From the NCBI GenBank assembly GCA_001871755.1, contig MNXL01000153.1, positions 1 to 7,290 of the forward strand: DNA of 7,290 nt. Reading direction: 5' to 3'. Shown in pieces: positions 1-4,926 of this stretch. The stretch is from Anaerolineae bacterium CG2_30_64_16 (lineage in GTDB: Bacteria; Chloroflexota; Anaerolineae; CG2-30-64-16). The translations under genes and the position numbers were made by a program. Under the pieces are notes generated by a model, which saw only the letters and a list, made by a program, of their open reading frames with translations, had not been told where the DNA came from and made no database searches. The number at the start of each line of letters is the position of its first letter. Position 1 is the first letter of the stretch.

Positions 1-7
1 CAATAGT

Positions 8-97
8 CCGGGGCAGCTCAAGGCGGATCCGTGATCCGCCGCTCGCCCGCCGAGTCACGGACTCGGCTTGAGCAGATTTGTCCCCGCCTTTTTGAGA
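8..97 (-). repeat. 90-bp foldback repeat, copy 1
   Basis: First of three copies (others 2442-2531 and 4815-4904), here in reverse orientation. Over the 90 bases the three copies differ at only one site (position 81 here). The unit has an outer imperfect stem (GGGG.CA..GCTCAAG with CTTGAGCTGCCCC) enclosing two perfect 8-bp hairpins: GCCGAGTC-CGT-GACTCGGC and GGCGGATC-ACG-GATCCGCC. Read on the plus strand, this copy ends in CCCCGCC followed by TTTTT. It could therefore act as an intrinsic terminator for transcription entering from the left, insulating the isomerase gene that starts 26 bp later. Copies 1 and 2 share a few more bases outside the core (ACT after CCGG). No transposase is associated. 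It resembles REP/BIME-type or MITE-type dispersed repeats, but I do not recognise a named family. Confidence 0.93.
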
Positions 98-122
98 GGC
101 TACGAAGTAACGGGAGGGGTAC

Positions 123-1157
123 ATGGAGAAATACGGTTACCGCTTTTCCTTCGGTCCCTGGAACATCCACGCCGGGGCCGATCCGTTCGGGCCGGAGGTC
201 CGGCCCAGCCTGACCTTCGCGCAGAAGCTGTCGCTCTATAAGGAGCTGGGATTCGACGCCGTGCAATTTCACGACGACGACGCGGTCCCGGATCTGAACG
301 ACCTGGCGCCGGCCCAAATCCGGGAACGCGCCCGCGCCGTGCGCCGCCAACTGCAGGATCATGGGCTCGTGGCCGAGTTTGTGGCCCCGCGCCTGTGGGA
401 ACACCCCATGACCATCGATGGCGCGTACACGTCTAACGACGCGAAAGCGCGCGCCTACGCCATCGAACGCTCCAAGCGGGCGGCCGATATCGCGCAGGAG
501 TTGGCGTGTGGCCTGATGGTGCTGTGGCTGGCGCGCGAAGGCACCTACATGCGCGAGTCCAAGGATGTCGGCCGGGCCGCGCACCAGTTGTTGGCAGCGG
601 TCAACACGCTGCTGACGTACGACAAGGAGATTCGCATCGCGATCGAGCCGAAGCCCAACGAGCCGATGGATCTGGCTTACATCCCAACGATGGGCCACGC
701 GCTGGCGCTTGGCTTCCAGGCGGACGATCCCAAGCGCGTCGGCGTACTGATGGAGTCGGCGCACTCGATCCTGGCCGGTCTCGACCCCGCGGACGAGATC
801 GGCTTCGCGATGGCATTCGGCAAGCTGTGGAGCGTCCACCTGAACGACCAGAACGGCCTCAAGTTCGACCAGGACCGCTCCTTCGGCGCCGTGGACTTGC
901 GGCGGGCGTTCAACCAGGTGCGCGTACTGGACGCCAACCGCTTCTGGGAGATTGGCATCGTGGGGCTGGACGTGAAGGCCATCCGCACCCAGCCGGCCGA
1001 ACTGGCTACCAAGCACCTTCGCAACTCCATCCAGATGTTCCTGCGACTGGTGGAGTTGAGCCGGTCGTTGGACCACCAGACGATCCAGCAACTCATTGCT
1101 GCGCGGGACTACGAGGAACTCGACTGGCTGATCCTCAGCCACCTCATGGGAAAGTAA
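123..1157 (+). CDS. xylose-isomerase-family TIM-barrel sugar isomerase
   Basis: The 344-aa protein follows the class I xylose isomerase (actinobacterial type) pattern from end to end. Residues 8-13 (FSFGPW) match the family FTFGLW start. FHDDD at 49-53 carries the catalytic His50, and Asp53 follows. WLAREG at 135-140 corresponds to WGGREG. IEPKPNEP at 174-181 carries metal ligand Glu175 and Lys177. MESAH at 210-214 supplies Glu211 and His214. LNDQNG with KFDQD at 240-251 supplies Asp249 and Asp251, and LDVK at 282-285 supplies Asp283. One metal ligand differs: the Asp of the family HIDLN motif aligns with His239. Substrate is therefore uncertain; aldose-ketose isomerisation or epimerisation of a sugar or sugar acid is likely. 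A purine-rich GGGAGG lies 5 bp before the ATG. It is probably the first gene of an operon with the CoxG-like and cupin genes. Confidence 0.85.
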   Translation: MEKYGYRFSFGPWNIHAGADPFGPEVRPSLTFAQKLSLYKELGFDAVQFHDDDAVPDLNDLAPAQIRERARAVRRQLQDHGLVAEFVAPRLWEHPMTIDGAYTSNDAKARAYAIERSKRAADIAQELACGLMVLWLAREGTYMRESKDVGRAAHQLLAAVNTLLTYDKEIRIAIEPKPNEPMDLAYIPTMGHALALGFQADDPKRVGVLMESAHSILAGLDPADEIGFAMAFGKLWSVHLNDQNGLKFDQDRSFGAVDLRRAFNQVRVLDANRFWEIGIVGLDVKAIRTQPAELATKHLRNSIQMFLRLVELSRSLDHQTIQQLIAARDYEELDWLILSHLMGK

Positions 1158-1221
1158 CGTCGGCCCGTGGGGGCTTTCGGGCAGCTATAGCCGTCGATAG
1201 CATCCGCTTTTACCCAACTGA

Positions 1222-1252
1222 CCCTGCGGGGGCGCGATGAGCGCTCGCAGGG
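1222..1252 (+). other. hairpin between isomerase and CoxG-like genes
   Basis: CCCTGCG (1222-1228) pairs with CGCAGGG (1246-1252). Inside it GCGC (1232-1235) pairs with GCGC (1241-1244) around the loop GATGA. The upstream candidate ATG (1237) of the next gene lies in this loop, which favours the later start at 1267. There is no T-run after it, so it is more likely an mRNA processing or attenuation stem than a strong terminator. Confidence 0.5.
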
Positions 1253-1266
1253 CAAATTCCTTGGCG

Positions 1267-1881
1267 ATGAAGATAACCGGCAATTACACCCTGCACGGCC
1301 CACGGGAACGCGTGTGGCCGCTGATCCAGGACCCAGCCTCGCTCGTGCGCTTGATCCCCGGCTGCGAACAGCTCAAGCAGGTCAGCCCGACGGAATACCG
1401 GGGGCAGATGCAGATCCCGGTGGCCGCGGTGGCCGGCGCGTACACGATGTACGTCCGGCTGCTCGAAGAATGTGAGCTGTATCTGACGCGGTTCGAGGGG
1501 GAGATGGCCGGCCCGGCAGGCGTCGCCACTGGCGAGGGTGCGTTCCGACTGCTTGCCGAGGAAGATCGTTCTCGCCTGGTTTACGAAGGCCAGGCGATCA
1601 TCACCGGGCCGCTGGGCCGCATGGATGGCCGCTTCACCGAAGGCGTGGCCTACACGCTCATCCAGCAGGGTTTGGCGAACCTGGACCGGCAATTGCAGGC
1701 GACGACGCAGCCTGTGCCTGCGCCAGCCAGCCCCAACTCGGATATCAACGGCCGGCCCTCGACCTGGATCGCCACAGCGAAAAGGCTTGTCAGCAAGCTC
1801 GCCGCTCAGATCCGGGCGTCTTTCATGCCTGGAACGGCAGCAAGACGGGCACGGTCGGGAGACCGGCCCGAGCAGCCGTAG
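1267..1881 (+). CDS. CoxG-like protein (SRPBCC fold) with C-terminal extension
   Basis: The 204-aa protein fits the CO dehydrogenase subunit G family. It begins MKITGNYTL, then has RERVWPLIQDPASLVRLIPG (13-32) in place of the family's 'vW..L.DP..l...iPGC' region, a GEGAFRLL strand (89-96), and a long C-terminal helix around TEGVAYTLIQQGLANL (124-139). CoxG proteins act with molybdenum hydroxylases of the Cox/Xdh type, in membrane association or quinone handling. A Pro/Ala linker (about 150-155) leads to a basic, possibly amphipathic helix TWIATAKRLVSKLAAQIRA (166-184) and an Arg-rich end, which might contact the membrane. The start at 1267 is chosen because family members begin with MKITG. 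An in-frame ATG at 1237 would add ten residues but lies inside a hairpin, and neither start has a strong ribosome binding site. No CoxL or CoxS lies in the window. Confidence 0.8.
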   Translation: MKITGNYTLHGPRERVWPLIQDPASLVRLIPGCEQLKQVSPTEYRGQMQIPVAAVAGAYTMYVRLLEECELYLTRFEGEMAGPAGVATGEGAFRLLAEEDRSRLVYEGQAIITGPLGRMDGRFTEGVAYTLIQQGLANLDRQLQATTQPVPAPASPNSDINGRPSTWIATAKRLVSKLAAQIRASFMPGTAARRARSGDRPEQP

Positions 1882-1944
1882 TGGAAATGAGCCTCGGTCG
1901 TTTCTCGGAAAGCGTGTCTGAACCTGCCCGGGGAGGAGTAGAAT

Positions 1945-2325
1945 ATGCCACAGATCACTACGTGGGATGAGTTTCCCGCCTACCCGTACTTTCCCAACGT
2001 CTTACGCCAGGCCGTCTGCGGCGAAAGGGTGATGATGACGCGCATCACCTACCAGCACGAGGTGACGGTCCCGGAGCACAAGCATGAGGCCGAGCAGATC
2101 ATGCTGGTGGTTCAGGGACGCTTGTGGGCCAAGGTCGGCGACGAGGAGCAGGAGATCGGGCCGGGCGCACTGCTGATCGTCAACTCCAACGTTATCCACG
2201 CCTTTCGCAAGCTCAGCGAAGAGGATGTGGTGTTCTACGAGTGTTTTGCACCGATCAGGCTGGAATACCTGATCGGCTACAAAGGTCCGGATCCCGCACT
2301 GGCGATGATGACAAAGAGACCCTAA
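1945..2325 (+). CDS. small single-domain cupin protein
   Basis: The 126-aa protein consists of one cupin domain. Motif 1 is PEHKHEAEQIMLVVQG (43-58), with likely metal ligands His45, His47 and Gln51 (Glu50 adjacent). Motif 2 is IGPGALLIVNSNVIHAF (71-87), with His85 as the fourth ligand. All the residues needed for a metal-binding cupin are present. Many such proteins bind or isomerise small sugars or acids, or serve as dioxygenase-like or sensor proteins; the exact role cannot be told from sequence alone. A strong GGAGGAG lies 6 bp before the ATG. The gene follows the CoxG-like gene by 63 bp and its stop overlaps the downstream hairpin. The co-directional context suggests work on the same substrate as the isomerase-type protein. 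Confidence 0.85.
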   Translation: MPQITTWDEFPAYPYFPNVLRQAVCGERVMMTRITYQHEVTVPEHKHEAEQIMLVVQGRLWAKVGDEEQEIGPGALLIVNSNVIHAFRKLSEEDVVFYECFAPIRLEYLIGYKGPDPALAMMTKRP

Positions 2326-2369
2326 AGGTCTCCGGGACCTTTAGGGTCTGTCAACGAGACCTTTAGGGT
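2317..2369 (+). terminator. twin alternative hairpins after the cupin gene
   Basis: The left arm can form two different perfect 14-bp stems. Bases 2317-2330 (AGACCCTAAAGGTC) pair with 2336-2349. The overlapping segment 2319-2332 pairs equally well with 2356-2369, because GACCTTTAGGGT occurs twice. The two folds are mutually exclusive. The stop codon of the cupin gene lies within the left arm. No T-run follows either stem, so this is a hairpin-type terminator or 3'-end stabiliser by position, not a textbook intrinsic terminator. It may also attenuate transcription into the CoxM-like start at 2395. Confidence 0.6.
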
Positions 2370-2394
2370 AACACACATACACGGAGGTATGGAT

Positions 2395-2484
2395 GTGACT
2401 ACCAAGGCGTACTTCTTGCCGGACTCTCTCGATGAGTATCCTCTCAAAAAGGCGGGGGCAAATCTGCTCAAGCCGAGTCCGTGA
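2395..2484 (+). pseudogene. 5' fragment of a CoxM/XdhB-like FAD-binding subunit, cut by repeat copy 2
   Basis: GGAGG at 2383-2387 sits 7 bp before GTG 2395; an in-frame ATG at 2389 is too close. Translation gives VTTKAYFLPDSLDEYPL, then reads into the repeat and stops at TGA 2482-2484 after 29 codons. The pattern 'aYflPdSLDE' is how many FAD-binding medium subunits of molybdenum hydroxylases (CoxM/XdhB type) begin; the family continues 'AL.LLa..g', whereas here the repeat takes over at about codon 17. This fits the CoxG-like gene two genes upstream. The identification rests on about 14 residues, so it is tentative. That a gene start is interrupted by the repeat is better supported than the family name. 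Confidence 0.5.
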
Positions 2485-2531
2485 CTCGGCGGGCGAGCGG
2501 CGGATCACGGATCCGCCTTGAGCTGCCCCGG
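2442..2531 (+). repeat. 90-bp foldback repeat, copy 2
   Basis: Direct-orientation copy, identical to copies 1 and 3 apart from the single variable base at 2458. The hairpins are GCCGAGTC-CGT-GACTCGGC (2472-2490) and GGCGGATC-ACG-GATCCGCC (2499-2517). On the minus strand it ends in a GC-rich stem followed by TTTTT, so it could terminate leftward transcripts from the phosphorylase gene. It forms an inverted pair with copy 1 around the isomerase-CoxG-cupin trio, and a direct pair with copy 3 around the antitoxin-phosphorylase gene. It interrupts the gene start at 2395. Confidence 0.93.
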
Positions 2532-2534
2532 ACT

Positions 2535-2577
2535 GCAGAGGGCGCGGACATGTTCAGGTTCTGTCCGCGTCCTCTGC
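2535..2577. other. 16-bp stem-loop directly after repeat copy 2
   Basis: Bases 2535-2550 pair with 2562-2577 (GCAGAGGGCGCGGACA with TGTCCGCGTCCTCTGC) around an 11-base loop, with a single G-T wobble. It lies only 3 bp beyond the repeat and is absent from copies 1 and 3, so it is not part of that unit. There is no T-run on the plus side. It may help end transcription from either side, or be a separate repeat. Confidence 0.6.
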
Positions 2578-2842
2578 GTTCAGTATTCGCTTGCTGAGAA
2601 CAAGGCGAAAAATCGCCTCCTCCGGCGCGGCGTTGATCGTGCCGGCTCGCCCGGCAATAAATCGACCGGGCTATCTGAGCAGCGCCCCATGAATGAGGCT
2701 GACCGGCCTGGCAACCGACTGAGCCCGGTTCGCTGAGCGCCGTTCGGTAGCCCGACAATCCATTTCCGGGCGGCCTGGCGCAGCGGCGCGCGCCGCGGGA
2801 TTACGCGGACGATCTCTGAGGATTCATCCATAGGCGGCGCAT
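2578..2842. other. gene-free stretch, no convincing coding potential
   Basis: Open frames exist on both strands here, but their translations are rich in Arg, Ser and Pro, lack family motifs, and have no matching ribosome binding site. One stem of 8 bp is visible: ACCGGGCT (2665-2672) with AGCCCGGT (2722-2729), enclosing GGCAACC. It could be a remnant of a transcribed leader. The stretch lies between convergent transcription units and just beyond repeat copy 2, so it may be debris of the locus that was broken at 2442. Confidence 0.5.
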
Positions 2843-2875
2843 GGGCCTGAAAAGTCATCTTGATAACTTTTGCCC
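2843..2875 (-). terminator. possible terminator hairpin after the phosphorylase gene
   Basis: AAAAGT (2850-2855) pairs with ACTTTT (2866-2871), extended by AT/AT inside and by GGGC (2843-2846) with GCCC (2872-2875) outside, with a 3-base bulge. It lies 19 bp past the stop of the minus-strand gene. Read on the minus strand, the TTTT falls in the 3' arm and no long T-run follows, so its strength as a terminator is uncertain. Confidence 0.4.
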
Positions 2876-2894
2876 TCACGCCCCTGGCCAGGCC

Positions 2895-4688
2895 CTACCG
2901 AAGGATGCGGTGGATCAGCGGCGGTACCGTAACCGGGGTGTCGCTGAAATGGTAGGCGTTCGCCAGCCGGGCCAGCGCCGCGTCCAACGACTCCTGCGCC
3001 CGGGCGTGCACCCATAGCAGCGGCTCACCGGTTTCCACCCGTGCCCCGACCTTGCCGTTTTCTGCCAGCACGACGCCGACGGCGGGGTCGATCGGCTCGC
3101 CCTTCTTCGCCCGGCCGCCACCCAGATCCACGACGGTGAAGCCGACTTCGCGCGCATCCAGCCGCTCGACATAGCCAGCGCGCCGCGCGGGGAGCGGCTC
3201 GACGAGCGGCGCGCTGGGCAGGCGGCCAGGCTCGTCGATGTAGGCCGGGTCGCCGCCTTGCGCCGCGACGAACGCCCGGAATTTGGCCCAGGCGGTCCCA
3301 TCGGCCAGCGCGGCCGTGGCCCTGGCCCGCGCGGCCTCCGGGCTCTCCGCGATCCCGGCGATCAACAGCATCTCGCCCGCCACATCGATACAATGCGCGC
3401 GGAAGTCGGCCGGTCCCCGGTCGTGTAGCGTCTCGACCGCCTCGACCACTTCCAGCGCGTTGCCTACCGCGCGACCCAGCGGCTGGCTCATGTCGCCGAT
3501 CAGCGCGGCCATCACCCGCCCCAGCCGCCGGCCGATTTGCACCATCAGCTCTGCCAGCTCGACCCCCTCCGCCTCGGTCTCCATGAACGCGCCGTGACCT
3601 ACTTTGACGTCCAGCACGATGGCATCGGCGCCGGAAGCGATCTTCTTTGACATAATCGAGCTGGCGATCAGCGGCAGGGAGGGCACCGTGCCGGTGACGT
3701 CGCGCAGCGCGTACAGCTTGCCGTCAGCCGGCGCCAGCTCGTGGGTCTGGCCTGCGATCACCAGCCCGACCGTGGCCAGTTGGCGTTTGAACTGGTCGAT
3801 GGGCAGGTCCGCGACGAAGCCGGGGATCGACTCCAGCTTGTCCAGCGTGCCGCCGGAGAAGGAGAGCCCACGGCCGGACATCTTGCCCACCGGCACGCCG
3901 TGGCTGGCGACGATCGGCCCGACGACCAGCGAGGTCTTGTCCCCCACGCCGCCGGACGAGTGTTTGTCCACGATGAACGGGGCGATGTCATGCAGGTCCA
4001 GGGTTTCCCCGGTGAAGGCCATCGCCTCGGTCAGATAGGTGGTTTCCGCCGGGGTCATCCCCTGGAAGAAGACCGCCATGCACCAGGCCGCGGCCTGGTA
4101 ATCGGGCACGTCACCCGCGACGTAGCCCTTGATGAAGGACTCGATTTCCGCGCGGGACAACTCGCCGCCGTCCCGTTTCTTGATGATGGTGTCTACGATG
4201 CGCATGTTATCCTCTGACTTGCTTCTCGCCATTCCCGCCTGGACAGCCTCGGTCTCGGAGACGATCGCCCGGCCTTCGGCGATGGCTGCCTGACGGGCGC
4301 TTTCGAGCGCCTCGCGGCCATCCCGGATGATCTGCTCGGCCGTCCGCTCGCGCCGCGCCAGGGCCAACTGGCCGGCGCGCCGGATCGCCTCTCGCACTTC
4401 CGGGGAGACGAGACGGCGCGGCTGGAATAGCCGCGTGCTCCCGTCCGGCGCCGGCAGCAGGATCGGCTCATCGGCGGCGGATGGGGCCTCCAACACTGTC
4501 CAGATGCGCGCCAACTCGCCCTGGAGCTGGCTTACCTGCCGCAGCAGGCTCTCGTACTGCTCTACGCCCATCACCACGGCCTTGGGCCGGCTGTAACGCG
4601 TGATGTAGAAGACCTGGTTGCGCCGGCCGGCTTGCTCCACCAGGTCTTTGATCTGTCGCTTCGCTTCGCTCACGGATAGGATCAACAT
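2895..4688 (-). CDS. pdp: Phd/YefM-type antitoxin domain fused in frame to pyrimidine-nucleoside phosphorylase
   Basis: The 597-codon frame has two parts. Residues 1 to about 50 (MLILSVSEAKRQIKDLV...) match the Phd/YefM DNA-binding antitoxin fold; a linker and a charged helical stretch (about 95-150) follow. Residues 162-597 form a complete 436-aa nucleoside phosphorylase that cleaves thymidine, uridine or deoxyuridine with phosphate to base and (deoxy)ribose-1-phosphate. Numbered from its own Met, it has DKHSSGG with His82, LRDVT with Arg168, and SSIMSKK with Ser183 and Lys187, the catalytic set of this family. The signature region reads SGRGLSFSGGT where most members have SGRGLGHTGGT. Start 4688 is chosen because GGAAAGG lies 7 bp upstream and a consensus promoter begins upstream of that; codons further upstream overlap the promoter. 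No toxin gene is adjacent. A one-base shift in the linker would give two coupled genes. Confidence 0.85.
   Translation of the reverse strand: MLILSVSEAKRQIKDLVEQAGRRNQVFYITRYSRPKAVVMGVEQYESLLRQVSQLQGELARIWTVLEAPSAADEPILLPAPDGSTRLFQPRRLVSPEVREAIRRAGQLALARRERTAEQIIRDGREALESARQAAIAEGRAIVSETEAVQAGMARSKSEDNMRIVDTIIKKRDGGELSRAEIESFIKGYVAGDVPDYQAAAWCMAVFFQGMTPAETTYLTEAMAFTGETLDLHDIAPFIVDKHSSGGVGDKTSLVVGPIVASHGVPVGKMSGRGLSFSGGTLDKLESIPGFVADLPIDQFKRQLATVGLVIAGQTHELAPADGKLYALRDVTGTVPSLPLIASSIMSKKIASGADAIVLDVKVGHGAFMETEAEGVELAELMVQIGRRLGRVMAALIGDMSQPLGRAVGNALEVVEAVETLHDRGPADFRAHCIDVAGEMLLIAGIAESPEAARARATAALADGTAWAKFRAFVAAQGGDPAYIDEPGRLPSAPLVEPLPARRAGYVERLDAREVGFTVVDLGGGRAKKGEPIDPAVGVVLAENGKVGARVETGEPLLWVHARAQESLDAALARLANAYHFSDTPVTVPPLIHRILR
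4203..4215 (-). promoter_or_regulatory. internal ribosome binding site and ATG of the phosphorylase part
   Basis: AGAGGA (4215-4210) precedes ATG 4205-4203 with a 4-base spacer, exactly where stand-alone phosphorylases begin (MRIVDTIIKKRDG). The phosphorylase (2895-4205, 436 aa) could thus also be made alone from the same mRNA. The spacer contains TAA in the third reading frame, the usual layout of two translationally coupled genes. The fusion may therefore be recent, caused by a small indel, or a sequencing error. Confidence 0.5.
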
Positions 4689-4734
4689 ATCACTACCTTT
4701 CCACATCCTGCCTTTGCATGAACCATCAACTCGA

Positions 4735-4758
4735 TGTTGGTCAGGATGTTGACCAACA
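4735..4758 (-). promoter_or_regulatory. palindromic operator over the transcription start
   Basis: TGTTGGTCA and TGACCAACA form a perfect 9+9 inverted repeat with a 6-base spacer. It begins 2 bp downstream of the TATAAT box and covers the expected +1 (about 4754). Phd/YefM proteins repress their own operons by binding palindromes near the promoter, so this is the likely site for the N-terminal domain of the downstream product. Confidence 0.7.
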
Positions 4759-4760
4759 CT

Positions 4761-4789
4761 ATTATAGACATGGGCAGGCCGTGTGTCAA
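4761..4789 (-). promoter_or_regulatory. consensus sigma-70 promoter of the antitoxin-phosphorylase gene
   Basis: On the minus strand the sequence is TTGACA (4789-4784), 17 bases, then TATAAT (4766-4761), the exact bacterial housekeeping consensus in both boxes with ideal spacing. The expected start is near 4754, giving a leader of roughly 66 bases before ATG 4688. Such a strong promoter in a GC-rich genome usually needs a repressor, which matches the operator just downstream. Confidence 0.85.
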
Positions 4790-4814
4790 GCTGGCGCTCG
4801 CTGGCAGTGTATCT

Positions 4815-4904
4815 TCTCAAAAAGGCGGGGCCAAATCTGCTCAAGCCGAGTCCGTGACTCGGCGGGCGAGCGGCGGATCACGGATCCGCCTTGAGCTGCC
4901 CCGG
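4815..4904 (+). repeat. 90-bp foldback repeat, copy 3
   Basis: Direct-orientation copy, identical to the other two except at 4831, with the same two 8-bp hairpins and outer stem. It fills the space between the minus-strand promoter (from 4789) and the ribosome binding site of the next gene (4912). On the minus strand its stem plus TTTTT could stop leftward read-through into the phosphorylase promoter. It contains an in-frame TTG (4891) that a gene caller may take as the start of the next gene; see the gene at 4927. Confidence 0.93.
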
Positions 4905-4911
4905 GCGTAGC

Positions 4912-4917
4912 AAGGAG
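4912..4917 (+). promoter_or_regulatory. ribosome binding site that decides the 4927 TTG start
   Basis: AAGGAG lies 9 bp before TTG 4927-4929. The in-frame TTG at 4891 has no such site and is part of the repeat, so translation most likely begins at 4927. Confidence 0.7.
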
Positions 4918-4926
4918 ATACCCTGC

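Noticed and set aside
78..106. Promoter for the isomerase gene (TTGTCC-17-TACGAA), partly within repeat copy 1
   Set aside because: Matches to the consensus are too poor (4 of 6 and 3 of 6) to claim without transcript data.
18..1142. Long minus-strand open frame opposite the isomerase gene
   Set aside because: It runs through repeat copy 1 and is the complement of a clearly conserved xylose-isomerase-type gene; the translation has no family features.
2665..2770. SAM riboswitch on the plus strand
   Set aside because: Only the GGCAACC and TATC/GAG pieces match; the P3 and P4 helices are absent and no gene follows on that strand.
2580..2879. Minus-strand open frame just after the phosphorylase stop
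   Set aside because: It starts at GTG with no clear ribosome binding site, runs through the hairpin at 2843-2875, is Arg/Ser-rich with no recognisable motif, and ends in repeat-flanking sequence.
4689..4844. Upstream extension of the antitoxin-phosphorylase frame to 4844 (52 more codons)
   Set aside because: It overlaps the consensus promoter, the operator and part of repeat copy 3, and would start upstream of the mapped -10 box. The extra residues resemble no antitoxin start, while GGAAAGG precedes ATG 4688 well.
2442..4904. CRISPR array made of the repeated units
   Set aside because: There are only three copies, kilobases apart, in mixed orientation, with genes between them and no regular spacers.
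4891..4926. TTG 4891 as the start of the helicase-associated-type gene
   Set aside because: It lies inside the 90-bp repeat with no ribosome binding site; AAGGAG is placed for TTG 4927.
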